Source: G963555815 sp965249615 [NCBI: bacterium] (GTDB taxonomy: Bacteria > UBA8248 > JACPRG01). From it: a stretch of 64,000 bases of DNA. Within the stretch, counting starts at the first letter, position 1, and each line of letters starts with the position of its first letter. The position numbers and the translations under genes are program-made. The stretch covers positions 186,001 to 250,000 of the forward strand of contig CBDFMI010000005.1 of the NCBI GenBank assembly GCA_965249615.1, written 5' to 3'. The notes under the pieces were generated by a model. That model did no database searches. It was not told where the DNA came from and saw only the letters and a list, made by a program, of their open reading frames with translations. This document shows, in pieces, positions 36,495 to 48,082 of this stretch.

Positions 36495-38293
36495 CGACTG
36501 TTTCACCCAGAGAAGAAGAGCTCTACGGGATCGGGGTTTCACCCGGGATTGTCCAGGGTGAAGTCCATCTCGTGGGCCGAAGGAACCAGGAGGTTCCCCG
36601 GTATCGTATTTCTCCGGATGAGGTGGAGGCGGAAGTGGAGCGCTTCCAGCGGGCTCTGGGGGAGGCCAGGGAGGAGCACGCCAGGCTTCTCAGACGTCTG
36701 GGTCCCGTTCTCAGGAAAGAGCACCTCGGCATCCTGGATGCCCACCACCTGCTCCTCGGGGACGAGATGCTGATCCAGGCTGCCGTGGAGCACGTGCGCC
36801 AGGATTGCTGGAACGCCGAATGGGCCCTTCAGATGGCCGTAGACCGGTTCAAGGGGATCTTTGAAGCGATGGGCCATGAGTATTTGCGGGAACGGCAGGG
36901 GGATCTGCACCAGGTGAGCGAGCATCTCTTGAGCCATCTCCTCGGCACAGCCCGAGCGGGTAGCCCGCTGGCCCAGAGACCGATGGTCCTGGTGGCCCAC
37001 GAGCTTACGCCCGCCGAGCTGCTGGATCTCCACCAAGGACCCCTTCTTGGTTTTGTGACTGACCTTGGCGGCAAGACCTCTCACACCGCGATCCTCGCCG
37101 GTGCCCTGGATATCCCGGCCGTCCTGGGTCTCAGGGAGATCACCCAACGGGTTCAAACGGGGGATGCGATCCTCTTGGACGGGGAGACGGGGCGAGTGGT
37201 CCTTCATCCCCTGGAGGAGACCGTCCGGGAAAGCGAATCAAGTCGTCTCCGGTATATCCAGCATCAAGAGGCCCTGCAGAGGTTGAGGGCCCTGGCCTGT
37301 GTCACCTCAGACGGAGTGCGGTGCGCCCTCAGGGCCAACGTAGAGCTGGCTGAGGAGGTCGCCGCGGTCCAGGCTTACGGCGCCGAAGGAGTGGGTCTTT
37401 ACAGAACCGAATACCTCTTTCTCAACCGGCCCGACCTGCCCGGGGAGGAGGAGCACTTTCAGGCCTACCGGAGGCTGGCCGAGTCCGTCCTGCCCCACCC
37501 GGCTGTCATTCGAACCTTTGACTTGGGAGGGGACATCTTTCCGGCTTCCCTGGGCCTTCCTCATGAGCAAAACCCTGCCCTGGGCCTTCGGGCGATTCGT
37601 TTGAGCCTGGAGCAAAGGGATCTCTTCTTGCCCCAGCTCAGGGGGATCTTGAGGGCGAGCGCCTTTGGAAAGCTTCAGCTGATGTATCCACTCATCTCGG
37701 GAGTGGAGGAGGTCCGCAGGGCGAACGCCTTGTTGGAGGAGGTGAAGGAGGGACTTCGTGCCGAGGGGGTGGACTTCGATGGGGAGCTTCCGGTGGGAGT
37801 CATGATCGAGACCCCATCTGCAGCGATTCTGGCCGATGTCCTGGCTCAGGAGGTGGATTTCTTCAGCATCGGGACGAACGACCTCAGCCAGTACACCCTC
37901 GCCCTGGATCGGGGGAATGAAGAGGCCTCCTCCTTTTACGAGCCTTTCCACCCCGCCGTCCTTCGCCTCATCCGCAGTGTCGTCGCACAGGCGGAAAAAT
38001 CCGGCATTCGGGTCGCCCTTTGCGGCGAGATGGCGGCGGACCCCCTTCAAGCCCTTATCCTCATCGGGCTTGGGCTTCGAGACCTTAGCATGACCCCTCG
38101 CTCCATCCCCCGGGTGAAACAGATTCTTCGGTCGATCTCCTTGGTCCAGGCGGAGGAGATGGCCCAAAAGGCCCTGGGGCTTGCAACGGCCGACGAGTTG
38201 AGGGCACTGAGGGCCTGGGTTCGCGAGGACCTGGCCCCCCAATTTCCTGACCAGTTACCCTTGGATCTATCCACTCTTTCGGCCCCGGTCTAA
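36491..38293 (+). CDS. ptsI: PTS enzyme I (phosphoenolpyruvate-protein phosphotransferase)
   Basis: 600 residues, close to the usual 575. The phosphoacceptor histidine is in [14 protein letters not shown]. The PEP-binding barrel shows [59 protein letters not shown] and ALCGEMAAD. It draws phosphate from PEP to HPr. With hprK, EIIA and HPr it completes a minimal phosphorelay; no sugar permease is present. Confidence 0.96.
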   Translation: MTTVSPREEELYGIGVSPGIVQGEVHLVGRRNQEVPRYRISPDEVEAEVERFQRALGEAREEHARLLRRLGPVLRKEHLGILDAHHLLLGDEMLIQAAVEHVRQDCWNAEWALQMAVDRFKGIFEAMGHEYLRERQGDLHQVSEHLLSHLLGTARAGSPLAQRPMVLVAHELTPAELLDLHQGPLLGFVTDLGGKTSHTAILAGALDIPAVLGLREITQRVQTGDAILLDGETGRVVLHPLEETVRESESSRLRYIQHQEALQRLRALACVTSDGVRCALRANVELAEEVAAVQAYGAEGVGLYRTEYLFLNRPDLPGEEEHFQAYRRLAESVLPHPAVIRTFDLGGDIFPASLGLPHEQNPALGLRAIRLSLEQRDLFLPQLRGILRASAFGKLQLMYPLISGVEEVRRANALLEEVKEGLRAEGVDFDGELPVGVMIETPSAAILADVLAQEVDFFSIGTNDLSQYTLALDRGNEEASSFYEPFHPAVLRLIRSVVAQAEKSGIRVALCGEMAADPLQALILIGLGLRDLSMTPRSIPRVKQILRSISLVQAEEMAQKALGLATADELRALRAWVREDLAPQFPDQLPLDLSTLSAPV

Positions 38294-38315
38294 GCCGGGG
38301 GCTTGGGAGGCATCG

Positions 38316-39482
38316 ATGGGAAAAACGAATTTCCTCTTTACGTCTGAGTCAGTGACGGAGGGTCATCCGGACAAGGTGTCCGATCAGATCTCCGACGCTG
38401 TCGTGGACGCTGTCTTGGAACAGGACCCCCTCGGGCGGGTTGCCTGCGAGACCCTGGTGACGACGGGCCTTGCCTTTGTGTCCGGGGAGATCACGACAAA
38501 GTGTTATGTGCACATCCCGAGCGTCGTGCGGAAGGTCATCCACGACATTGGCTACACCCGTGCCAAGTATGGATTTGACAGCGAGACCTGCGCCGTCATT
38601 ACCTCCATTGACGAACAGTCGCCCGACATAGATATGGGAGTCTCTGAGCGGGGGGGACATGAACAGGGGGCAGGGGACCAGGGGTTGATGTTTGGATACG
38701 CCACTCGGGAGACCGAGGAGCTTATGCCCCTTCCTATCTTGCTGGCCCACAAGGTCTGCGAACGGCTGGCCGAGATTCGAAAGAATGACGTTCTCAGCTA
38801 CCTTCGCCCTGACGGGAAGAGTCAGGTGACGGTAGAGTACGTCAACGGGAACCCTCTTCGGGTAGACACTGTCGTGGTGGCGGCCCAGCATAGCCCTGAG
38901 GCCGAGCTCGATGAGATACGCGAGGACATGATCGAGAAGGTCATCAAGCCGGTGATCCCTGCCCATTTGCTGGATGAGGAACGGGTGACTTATCATGTGA
39001 ACCCCACTGGACGGTTCGTGGTGGGGGGGCCCAAGGCCGACACCGGCCTGACCGGCCGGAAGCTCATCGTGGACACCTACGGAGGGGTTGGGAGCCACGG
39101 GGGGGGATCCTTCTCCGGCAAGGACCCTAGCAAGGTGGACCGCTCGGCGTCTTACATGGCCCGCCACATTGCCAAGAACATCGTGGCGTCCTCTGCCTGC
39201 GACAAGTGCGAGGTCCAGCTTGCCTACGCCATTGGTATCCCTGAACCGGTCTCGGTCATGGTGGACGATTTCGGGACGGGCCGGGTTGAGCTGGAGAAGA
39301 TGCGACGAAGTGTCCGCGAGATCTTCCCCCTGAAACCCAGGCAGATCATCGAATATCTGGACCTTCGTCGGCCCATTTTCAGAAAGACAGCTGCCTATGG
39401 ACACTTTGGCCGAAACGAGCCCGAGTTTACCTGGGAGAAGACGAACCGGGTGGGCGACATAAAAACCGCCCTCGGCCTTTAA
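38316..39482 (+). CDS. metK: S-adenosylmethionine synthetase
   Basis: 388 residues, GGGAGG site upstream. MetK signatures: [32 protein letters not shown], the P-loop-like [19 protein letters not shown] and [12 protein letters not shown]. It makes S-adenosylmethionine from methionine and ATP. ahcY lies 30 bases downstream; together with the core MetE protein the window encodes three steps of the methyl cycle. Confidence 0.97.
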   Translation: MGKTNFLFTSESVTEGHPDKVSDQISDAVVDAVLEQDPLGRVACETLVTTGLAFVSGEITTKCYVHIPSVVRKVIHDIGYTRAKYGFDSETCAVITSIDEQSPDIDMGVSERGGHEQGAGDQGLMFGYATRETEELMPLPILLAHKVCERLAEIRKNDVLSYLRPDGKSQVTVEYVNGNPLRVDTVVVAAQHSPEAELDEIREDMIEKVIKPVIPAHLLDEERVTYHVNPTGRFVVGGPKADTGLTGRKLIVDTYGGVGSHGGGSFSGKDPSKVDRSASYMARHIAKNIVASSACDKCEVQLAYAIGIPEPVSVMVDDFGTGRVELEKMRRSVREIFPLKPRQIIEYLDLRRPIFRKTAAYGHFGRNEPEFTWEKTNRVGDIKTALGL

Positions 39483-40769
<1,287 letters not shown>

Positions 40770-40799
40770 TGAGGGGACAGGGCCCCTTTCAGGAAAGAC

Positions 40800-41489
40800 G
40801 TGGAGCGTCTGCTCGAGCCCGAGGTGATGGACTCCCTCGAAGAGGCAGTGGAGTATGACCGGATGGACCACCGTCTGGCGAACGAGGCCTTCGTCGAGAG
40901 GGCCCTCGAACTCGGAGCAAAGGGGGGCGACCTTCTGGATCTCGGGACAGGCCCTGCGGTGATCTCCGTCGTCCTCTGCCAGGGGCTTCCCGATCTAAAG
41001 GTCATCGCCTGCGACCTCTCGCAAGGCATGTTGGCGATCGCCACCCAGCGGGTCGAAAATGCCGGTCTCCAGGACCGGATCGATCTTCGCCGCCTGGATG
41101 CCAAGGTGCTTCCTTTCAAAGACGCCTCCTTTGACGGCCTTCTCTCGAACAGCCTCGTCCACCACCTCCCCGATCCGATCATCGCCCTTCGCGAGATAGC
41201 CCGTGTGGTCCGAGACGACGGGCTTTTCCTCGTCCGGGACCTCATCCGCCCTGAGACAGAAGAGCGGGCGCGGGAGCTTGTCCGAGAATACGCGGGGGAG
41301 GAGGGAGAAGGAGGAAAGAGGATGTTCTACAATTCTTTTCTGGCTTCTTTGACCCTGGAGGAAGTGGAGGCTCTTGTTGCCGATCTCGATCTTCCGGGGG
41401 TCAGGGTCGTTCAGTCCTCGGACCGGCATTGGACTCTCGAGCGGCCGGCCGGCGGGCACCACAAAAACTCCTCAGGGGAGAAGAGGTAG
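40800..41489 (+). CDS. Class I SAM-dependent methyltransferase
   Basis: 229 residues from a GTG at 40800 with AGGAAAG upstream. The SAM-binding motif I is LLDLGTGPAVISVVL. Motif II-like ACDLSQGML and the post-motif FDGLLSNSLVHHLPDP follow, as in the Methyltransf_11/25 family. The substrate cannot be told. Its place right after metK and ahcY suggests shared transcription with methyl-cycle genes. The peptidase gene begins one base after its stop. Confidence 0.9.
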   Translation: MERLLEPEVMDSLEEAVEYDRMDHRLANEAFVERALELGAKGGDLLDLGTGPAVISVVLCQGLPDLKVIACDLSQGMLAIATQRVENAGLQDRIDLRRLDAKVLPFKDASFDGLLSNSLVHHLPDPIIALREIARVVRDDGLFLVRDLIRPETEERARELVREYAGEEGEGGKRMFYNSFLASLTLEEVEALVADLDLPGVRVVQSSDRHWTLERPAGGHHKNSSGEKR

Positions 41490-41490
41490 G

Positions 41491-42582
41491 GTGGTTTCGT
41501 CTTGCTGGGCCTCGGGCCACAGGAGGTGGCTGTGGGGGATCCTTTTGGTTGGAGCCCTTTCCGGATGCTCGAAACCCGCTTACTTGGTGGGACTTGCCCG
41601 AGGACAGGCCAAGATCCTTGCCCACAGGGTCCCCATTGAGGAGATCCTGAAGGAGCCCCCCGAAGACCTTTCCGAGGAGCACCTTGCAAGGCTCCGCATG
41701 CTCCCTGAGATCAAAAACTTCTCTGCCCGTTTGGGACTTGAGGTTGAAGACCTCTACTCCACCTACTCGCCTGTTCGGGACTTTGAACTCTGGGTCGTCA
41801 GCGCCAGCGAAAAGCTTCACCTGGAGTCTTATCTCTGGCGCTGGCCCCTGGTGGGGTCCGTTCCCTACAAAGGTTTCTTCTCGAAAGAGGCCGCTCAGAA
41901 GGAGATGCGGGCTCTAAAAGCCCAGGGCCTCGATGTCAACCTCAGAAGTGTCCCGACCCACAGCACCATCGGCTGGTTTGAGGACCCCGTCCTCCCCCCG
42001 ATGCTCCACGCTTCGGAGATCTCTTTCATTTCCCTTCTCGTCCATGAGGCGGTCCACGCCACCATCTACCGCCCCGACGCCCCAGTCTTTAACGAAGGGG
42101 TGGCGGCCTTCATCGAACGGAAAGGGGTGGAGCTTTTTGTCCGGGAAAGACACGGGATTTCTTCCGAAATCTATCAGCGCTATCTAAAGAGAGAGCGGGG
42201 GCAGAGGGCTTTTCTGCGGGTCATCAACTCCCTCTTTGAGGCGCTTGAGAACCTGTATTCACAGGAGATCCCGGAGGCCGAAAAGCTCAGTCGCCGCCAA
42301 GCGCTCTTTGGTCGATATCTCTCGGCCCACACCAACCTTCAGAGGAGGGTGGAGGCAGAGCAACGCAAAGCGGGAGAGGGCGTGGACCTGAACAACGCTT
42401 TTCTCCTCTCTTACCGGATCTATTTTGAAGAGGAGGAGAAGCTGGAGCGCCTCTACCGGGCCACGGGGAATGACCTCAAGCTCACACTCGAACTTCTTAC
42501 ATCTCTGGGCCGAAGGGAAGGGGACCCCTTTGTTCTCATGGAAGAAATCATGGCAGAGCTCGCGAGAAACCCCGCGAGATGA
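41491..42582 (+). CDS. Putative lipoprotein aminopeptidase (PF10023-like, HExxH metallopeptidase)
   Basis: 363 residues from the GTG at 41491 with GAGAAGAGG upstream. The N terminus LWGILLVGALSGC is a lipoprotein signal with lipobox cysteine, so it is membrane-anchored in the periplasm. The zinc motif is LVHEAVHATIY, and NEGVAAFIERKG supplies a downstream Glu, a gluzincin layout. It resembles the predicted aminopeptidase family with VDLYSTYSPVRDFELWVVSAS-like segments. Substrate unknown. Confidence 0.85.
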   Translation: MVSSCWASGHRRWLWGILLVGALSGCSKPAYLVGLARGQAKILAHRVPIEEILKEPPEDLSEEHLARLRMLPEIKNFSARLGLEVEDLYSTYSPVRDFELWVVSASEKLHLESYLWRWPLVGSVPYKGFFSKEAAQKEMRALKAQGLDVNLRSVPTHSTIGWFEDPVLPPMLHASEISFISLLVHEAVHATIYRPDAPVFNEGVAAFIERKGVELFVRERHGISSEIYQRYLKRERGQRAFLRVINSLFEALENLYSQEIPEAEKLSRRQALFGRYLSAHTNLQRRVEAEQRKAGEGVDLNNAFLLSYRIYFEEEEKLERLYRATGNDLKLTLELLTSLGRREGDPFVLMEEIMAELARNPAR

Positions 42583-42589
42583 ACAGAAG

Positions 42590-42619
42590 TTGACTTTCCC
42601 CCTTAATGTGCCATATATT
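42590..42619 (+). promoter_or_regulatory. Sigma-70 type promoter of the amidase gene
   Basis: TTGACT at 42590-42595 and TATATT at 42614-42619 with an 18-base spacer. The start codon lies 26 bases further, preceded by GGGGAGGGGG. Confidence 0.6.
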
Positions 42620-42645
42620 TCAGAGAGTTATGGGGAGGGGGGGCC

Positions 42646-43833
42646 TTGTTGAGACAAAGGCCTAAAAAATTCGCGATCTGGGGTGGAGCACTCTTTGTTG
42701 CAGGAGCGCTTCTCGTCGGGACCATTCCGGGTCTGGTCCTGGCGCGATCCCTCTCTGTGACGAAAATCCTGGCTGAGACCCACCCCGATTCCACCCGGAT
42801 CGTCATCCATGTGAGCGGTCCGACCTCCTATCGCCACGACCGACTCCATAACCCTGAGCGACTCTATGTGGACGTCCATGGGAGTGTGCTGAGGCTTCAA
42901 ACACCCGGGGACATTCCTGGTCGCAACAGTCACCTGAAGCAGATCCGGACAGCTCAAAACAGCCCCTCCGTCGTCCGGGTGGTCCTTGACCTGAAGAAAA
43001 ACCCGGATTATCGGGTCTTTACGCTGGCCAATCCTTTTCGGATTGTGGTGGAGATTCAGGGGCGAGCGCTCGGGGTAGATTCCCCCGAGGCGAAGGGGAG
43101 GGCCGATCCCCCGAACATCACATTGGTCGAGCGTTTTAAACGGGGCCTCGGCAGGATTGTCATCGACCCAGGACATGGGGGGAAGGATCCGGGGGCCATC
43201 GGGGTGACGGGTCTCGAAGAGAAAAAGGTGGCCTTGGACATCGCAAGACGCCTCGCCCCCATCCTTCGCAAAACGCTTAGAGCGACGGTCTTTCTCACCC
43301 GGGAGAAAGACGTGTTCCTCTCCCTGGAGGCCCGCACCGCCTTTGCCAATGCCAAGAAGGCCGATCTCTTCATCTCCATCCACGCGAATTCAAGCCCTCG
43401 GTCCAAAGTCCGAGGCATTGAGACTTACATTCTTCGGGAGGCCTCGAACCGAGATGCGCTGGAGACCGCTGCCCGTGAGAACAACGTTTCCATCAAAAAG
43501 CTCTCAGACCTTCAGATCATCCTGAGTGACATGATGCTGCGCTCCAAGGCTGACGAGTCCCTGTTCCTGGCCCGGGCGGTCCATAGCGCCTTGCTGACCT
43601 CCGTCAAGACGCAGTCCCCGAAGTCGAAGGATCTCGGCATCCGGCAGGCGCCCTTTTACGTCCTCCTGGGGGCTGAGATGCCAAGTATTCTCGTGGAGAC
43701 AGGCTTTATCTCCAACCGGAAGGAAGAAAAGCAGATACGCTCGGCCCGCTATCGAAAGGCCCTTGCCTTGGCCATCGCCCAAGGCGTGAGAGATTTTGTC
43801 ACTGGGGCTCCCATTACTGCCCAGGCCCGCTGA
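42646..43833 (+). CDS. N-acetylmuramoyl-L-alanine amidase (AmiC-like, AMIN and Amidase_3)
   Basis: 395 residues from a TTG at 42646. A signal sequence runs to about residue 34. An AMIN domain (residues 37-135) targets septal peptidoglycan or membranes. Amidase_3 follows with zinc ligands in IDPGHGGKDPGA (His177), GLEEK and SIHANSS, and a C-terminal SILVETGFISN with the catalytic Glu. It cleaves stem peptides from glycan strands during division or turnover. Confidence 0.94.
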   Translation: MLRQRPKKFAIWGGALFVAGALLVGTIPGLVLARSLSVTKILAETHPDSTRIVIHVSGPTSYRHDRLHNPERLYVDVHGSVLRLQTPGDIPGRNSHLKQIRTAQNSPSVVRVVLDLKKNPDYRVFTLANPFRIVVEIQGRALGVDSPEAKGRADPPNITLVERFKRGLGRIVIDPGHGGKDPGAIGVTGLEEKKVALDIARRLAPILRKTLRATVFLTREKDVFLSLEARTAFANAKKADLFISIHANSSPRSKVRGIETYILREASNRDALETAARENNVSIKKLSDLQIILSDMMLRSKADESLFLARAVHSALLTSVKTQSPKSKDLGIRQAPFYVLLGAEMPSILVETGFISNRKEEKQIRSARYRKALALAIAQGVRDFVTGAPITAQAR

Positions 43834-43877
43834 GATCCCCTTAGGGGAACCCGTCCACCCCATTTCGGATTATCGCC

Positions 43878-45233
43878 ATGCCCCCCCTGGTTGCCATTGT
43901 GGGCCGGCCCAACGTGGGAAAGTCCACCCTCTTCAACCGCCTCGTAGGAGGCCGAGGGGCCATCGTCGAGCCAACTCCCGGCGTGACCCGGGACTACCAC
44001 TACAGGGGCACCTCCTGGTCGGGGCGGGACTTTCTGGTAGTGGACACCGGCGGGATCGGCCTTGACCTGACGACCGATCTGGACCGTTCAGTGGCCCACC
44101 AGACGACCATGGCCATCGAAATCGCGGACCTCATCCTTTTCCTGGTGGACGGGCGGGCAGGGGTGACAGGGGCCGATAAAGAGGTGGCCCAGTCCTTGCG
44201 CCGTGCCGCCAAACCCCTCGCCCTGATCGTGAACAAGATAGATGACTCGGGACAAGACACCGATGTTGCCGAGTTCTATCGTCTTGGCATCGGACCGCTT
44301 TACGCCATTTCAGCAGAGCATGGCCGCAGTGTGGGAGACTTGCTGGACGCCATTGTGGAGCTCCTACCCCCTTCCCCCTCGCCGGAGACCTCCGGGGAGG
44401 CCCCGGTGGCAGTGGCGGTGGGGGGGCGACCCAACGTGGGTAAGTCCTCCCTGGTGAACCGGCTCTTGGGAGAAGAACGCGTCATCGTGAACCCAGAGCC
44501 CGGGACGACGCGAGACGCCATTGACACCCCTCTGAGAGTCCAAGGGCGGGACTACCTCCTCATCGATACGGCGGGGATCCGGCGAAAGGGAAAGCTGCGT
44601 CTCCCTGTGGAGCGTTACAGCGTCCTATCGGCCCTCAAGAGTTTCTCGCGCGCCGATATAGTTCTCCTTTTGCTGGACGCGACCGAGGGACTGGCGGTGC
44701 AAGACGCCCGGATCGCGGGCTACGCCGCCTCGTCCGGAGCAGGCCTTGTCCTGGTGGTGAACAAGTGGGACGCAGTCCCTGAAGAGCGCAAGGATGTCCG
44801 GATCTGGACGGAGGAGCTTCGAGACCGGTTGAGGCACGTCAGCTTCGCACCCATCCTCACCCTCTCAGCCCTGACAGGCCAGCGGGTCTCCCGCCTCTTC
44901 CCCCTCATCGACCGGGTGGCGGCCGAGCACTCCAAGCGCGTTCCCTCGGCCGAGGTGAGCAAGGCCCTGGAAGAGATTTTCTTTCGCCACCCGCCCCCCC
45001 TCGTGGGCGGGCATCCTATGCGATTTCATTCGGGGAAGCAGATCGGGGTCCGTCCTCCCACCTTCCTCTTCTCGGTAAACCGGCCCGAGGCGGTTCATTT
45101 CTCCTATGAGCGCTATCTCGCGAATCAGCTCCGCCGGCGTTTTGGGTTTAAGGGAACCCCGCTTCGTCTGCTCTTCCGCACACGCCGGAAATCCCCTTCG
45201 CGAAGAGGAGGCCCCACCCGGGGCGCGCCTTGA
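43878..45233 (+). CDS. der: Ribosome biogenesis GTPase Der (EngA)
   Basis: 451 residues with two tandem GTPase domains: GRPNVGKSTLFNRLVG and DTGGIGLD in the first, GRPNVGKSSLVNRLLG and DTAGIRRKGK in the second. NKID and NKWD follow, then the KH-like C-terminal domain. It acts in 50S subunit assembly. The C terminus ends in Arg-rich sequence. No clear ribosome binding site is seen at the ATG, but the N terminus aligns. Confidence 0.96.
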   Translation: MPPLVAIVGRPNVGKSTLFNRLVGGRGAIVEPTPGVTRDYHYRGTSWSGRDFLVVDTGGIGLDLTTDLDRSVAHQTTMAIEIADLILFLVDGRAGVTGADKEVAQSLRRAAKPLALIVNKIDDSGQDTDVAEFYRLGIGPLYAISAEHGRSVGDLLDAIVELLPPSPSPETSGEAPVAVAVGGRPNVGKSSLVNRLLGEERVIVNPEPGTTRDAIDTPLRVQGRDYLLIDTAGIRRKGKLRLPVERYSVLSALKSFSRADIVLLLLDATEGLAVQDARIAGYAASSGAGLVLVVNKWDAVPEERKDVRIWTEELRDRLRHVSFAPILTLSALTGQRVSRLFPLIDRVAAEHSKRVPSAEVSKALEEIFFRHPPPLVGGHPMRFHSGKQIGVRPPTFLFSVNRPEAVHFSYERYLANQLRRRFGFKGTPLRLLFRTRRKSPSRRGGPTRGAP

Positions 45234-45259
45234 CAAGGGATCGGTGCCCTTGTTAGAGT
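45230..45259 (+). promoter_or_regulatory. Candidate promoter overlapping the der stop codon
   Basis: TTGACA at 45230-45235, which contains the der TGA, with TAGAGT at 45254-45259 after 18 bases. It would drive the EF-G-like and MerR genes. Confidence 0.45.
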
Positions 45260-45295
45260 CAAGGCATCTCTTTGATCCCGAGGGGATGCCTGTGC

Positions 45296-47374
45296 ATGAA
45301 GGCCTATGATGTTCAGCATCTTCGCAATGTAGGTCTCATTGGCCAGGGAGGGGCTGGAAAGACTTCTCTGGCGGAGGCCATGCTTTTTGACGCCGGCGCC
45401 ACCCAGCGCCTGGGAAAGGTGGCGAACGGCTCTTCCATCTTCGATTGCGATCCCGACGAAGTCACGCGGCAGAAAAGCATCAACGCGATGCTAGGGTTTT
45501 GCGAGTGGAAGAACCAGAAAATTAACATCGTGGATACTCCTGGCTACGCCAACTTCACTGCTGACACTCAGGGCTGCATGCGGATCCTGGACGGGGCCAT
45601 CGTCCTGCTGGACGCCTCGGCCGGCTTGAAGGTCCAGACGGAAAAGGTGTGGAAGTGGGCCGAGGATGCCCAGGTGCGCCGCCTCATTTTTCTAAACCAG
45701 ATGGATGAGGAGCGGGCGGACTTCGAGGGGACTCTGGATCAGGCCGCTCAAGTCCTCAGCCCGAAGCCCGTCGCGATCCAGGTCCCCATCGGCAAGGGTC
45801 CGGACTTTCGTGGTGTGGTGGACCTTCTGGACCAGAAGGCCTGGTTGTTTGCCAGCGACGGTAGCGGGAAGATGGAGGGGGGAGAGGTCCCGGCAGAGCT
45901 CCAGAAGAAGGTTGAGGAGGCTCGGGAGAATCTTGTCGAACTCATTGCAGAGACCGATGACAAGCTCCTGGAGAACTATCTGGAGACCGGAGAGCTGCCG
46001 GTCGAAGAGGCCAGGAAAGCGATGGCGGCGGGTGTCCGAGCGGGGAAACTGGTTCCCGCGCTCTGCGGCTCGGCTGTGAATAATATGGGTGTCCAGCCGC
46101 TCCTTGATGCCATCTCGGCTTTTTTGCCATCGCCGTTGGAGCGCCCCCCGGTGGAGGGCACGCCCCTGGACGGAGACAAAGCCTCTCGGGCCGAGCCCAA
46201 GCCTGATGCCCCCTTGATTGCCCAGGTCTTCAAGACCCTCTCCGACCCTTATGCCGGCCGGCTGACCTTCTTTCGGGTTTTCTCAGGGACCCTCCGCGCG
46301 GACTCCACCATTTACAATTCGGCCCAGAAGGAAAAAGAGCGCGTGGGGCAACTCTTTTTCATGCAGGGCAAGGAGCAGAAACCCGCCCCGACCGTCTCGG
46401 CTGGGGACTTTGGAGCCGTGGCCAAGCTGAAGATCACAAAGACAGGGGACACCCTTTGCGATGAAAAGGCACCCCTGCTCTTGCCTCCCATCCCATTTCC
46501 CTCACCTCTCCTCTCCTTGGCTATCGTTCCCAAGGCCAAGGGGGACGAGGAAAAGGTGAGCGTGGCCCTTGGCCGGCTGGTGGAGGAAGACCCAGCCCTT
46601 CGGGTGGGCCGGGATCCCCAAACGAATGAGAGGATTATCTCCGGGCTGGGGGATCTGCACCTGGAGGTCATGGTAGAACGGATGAAGCGCAAGTTCGGCG
46701 TTGAGGTGGACGTCAAGACCCCGCGGGTCCCTTACAAGGAGACCGTCCGCTCGTCCGCCAAGGCCCAGGGAAAATACAAGAAGCAGACGGGGGGACGGGG
46801 TCAGTACGCCGATGCCTGGATTGAGATTAAAGCCCTGCCTCACGGTCAGGGTTTCGAGTTCGTCAACAAGATCGTGGGCGGCGCAATCCCGAGGCAGTAC
46901 ATTCCGGCCGTGGAAAAAGGGATTGTTGAGGCCATGGGGTCAGGCCCCCTAGCGGGTTACCCAGTTGTGGATCTGAGGGTCACCCTCTACGATGGGTCCT
47001 TCCACGCCGTTGATTCCTCCGAAATGGCATTCAAGATCGCCGGCTCTCTCGGGTTCAAAAAGGCGTTTCAAGAGGCCAAGCCGATCCTCCTTGAGCCCGT
47101 CATGAACATAGAGGTGGAAGTCCCGGACGAACTGGTGGGGGACGCCATCGGAGACCTGAACTCTAGGCGAGGGAAGGTGCTGGGAGTCCGTTCAGCCTTC
47201 GGTTCTCAGGTGGTTTCGGCCCAAGTCCCCATGGTTGAAGTCCTCACCTACGCCTCGACCCTTCGGTCTATGACGGCCGACCGGGGGAGTTTTTCCATGG
47301 ACTTCTCCCATTACGAAGAAATCCCAGGCCAGTTGGCCGAGAAACTGATCTCCAAGAGCGCCAAGGAATCCTAA
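45296..47374 (+). CDS. Elongation factor G-like GTPase (EF-G-2 / FusA2 type)
   Basis: 692 residues from the ATG at 45296. All EF-G domains are present, with RGQY and GGAIPRQYIPAVEKG in domain IV. G motifs depart from canonical EF-G: G1 is GQGGAGKTSL, G3 is DTPGYANF instead of DTPGHVDF (catalytic His replaced by Tyr) and G4 is NQMD instead of NKMD. These changes are known in the EF-G-2 subgroup. There are no ribosomal-operon neighbours. It may act in a specialised translation step or not be a main translocase; the main fusA is not in the window. Confidence 0.9.
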   Translation: MKAYDVQHLRNVGLIGQGGAGKTSLAEAMLFDAGATQRLGKVANGSSIFDCDPDEVTRQKSINAMLGFCEWKNQKINIVDTPGYANFTADTQGCMRILDGAIVLLDASAGLKVQTEKVWKWAEDAQVRRLIFLNQMDEERADFEGTLDQAAQVLSPKPVAIQVPIGKGPDFRGVVDLLDQKAWLFASDGSGKMEGGEVPAELQKKVEEARENLVELIAETDDKLLENYLETGELPVEEARKAMAAGVRAGKLVPALCGSAVNNMGVQPLLDAISAFLPSPLERPPVEGTPLDGDKASRAEPKPDAPLIAQVFKTLSDPYAGRLTFFRVFSGTLRADSTIYNSAQKEKERVGQLFFMQGKEQKPAPTVSAGDFGAVAKLKITKTGDTLCDEKAPLLLPPIPFPSPLLSLAIVPKAKGDEEKVSVALGRLVEEDPALRVGRDPQTNERIISGLGDLHLEVMVERMKRKFGVEVDVKTPRVPYKETVRSSAKAQGKYKKQTGGRGQYADAWIEIKALPHGQGFEFVNKIVGGAIPRQYIPAVEKGIVEAMGSGPLAGYPVVDLRVTLYDGSFHAVDSSEMAFKIAGSLGFKKAFQEAKPILLEPVMNIEVEVPDELVGDAIGDLNSRRGKVLGVRSAFGSQVVSAQVPMVEVLTYASTLRSMTADRGSFSMDFSHYEEIPGQLAEKLISKSAKES

Positions 47375-47379
47375 GACCG

Positions 47380-47805
47380 ATGAGAAACCTACAGGGCGAA
47401 GTCTCGGAGGGCGGGGTGGCAAAGGAGCCCATTCCCGACAGGCTCTTCTTTAAGATCGGGGAGGTGGCCGATCTGGCCAGGACCAAACCCCACGTGCTTC
47501 GTTACTGGGAGTCGGAGTTCAAAGTCCTCAAGCCTGTCAAGAATGCCTCAGGGCAACGCGTGTACAGGCGAAAGGATGTCGAGCTGGTCTTAGAGATTAA
47601 GCGGCTCCTCTACGAGGAGCAGTACACCATTGCAGGGGCCAAAAAGAAGCTTTCCACCCGCAGAAGTTCTACTAAAGCGGGTGAACCGCATCAGGGGGAA
47701 GGCGCGGACCCTGGAAGTATCGACAGGACCCGCCTCGACAAGCTCCTGAAAGAGATCGAAGAGGGCCTTTCTTCCCTCCTAAACCTCCTGGGACCGCCCC
47801 CTTGA
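47380..47805 (+). CDS. MerR-family transcriptional regulator
   Basis: 141 residues, starting five bases after the EF-G-like stop. The MerR helix-turn-helix with wing spans residues 23-92: [40 protein letters not shown]. No effector-binding cysteines are seen. The C-terminal part is short and ends with a helix ([16 protein letters not shown]) that could dimerise. Its target is not evident. Confidence 0.9.
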   Translation: MRNLQGEVSEGGVAKEPIPDRLFFKIGEVADLARTKPHVLRYWESEFKVLKPVKNASGQRVYRRKDVELVLEIKRLLYEEQYTIAGAKKKLSTRRSSTKAGEPHQGEGADPGSIDRTRLDKLLKEIEEGLSSLLNLLGPPP

Positions 47806-47832
47806 GTCCCGTCGTAGCTCTTTGTGAATCCC

Positions 47833-47861
47833 TTGACGAAAATCCTGGCGGGTGCTAAGAA
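47833..47861 (+). promoter_or_regulatory. Candidate promoter of tRNA-Pro
   Basis: TTGACG at 47833-47838 and TAAGAA at 47856-47861 with a 17-base spacer. The tRNA starts 20 bases later. Confidence 0.5.
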
Positions 47862-47880
47862 AGAATCAGAGGTTTCCGAT

Positions 47881-47958
<78 letters not shown>

Positions 47959-47969
47959 TAAAATACAGG

Positions 47970-47999
47970 GGGTTACGGAAAATTCCGTGACCCTTTTTT
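47970..47999 (+). terminator. Rho-independent terminator after tRNA-Pro
   Basis: An 11-base-pair stem (47970-47980 with 47983-47993, one G-T pair), a very tight loop, and six T residues at 47994-47999. It lies 12 bases after the tRNA CCA end. Confidence 0.9.
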
Positions 48000-48082
48000 C
48001 TTGCCAATATCCAGAATGTGTCTCGTGACAATACGCGTGCTAGATGGACGCGAGGCGCCAGTTTCCGAGTTCCAAAAGGCGC

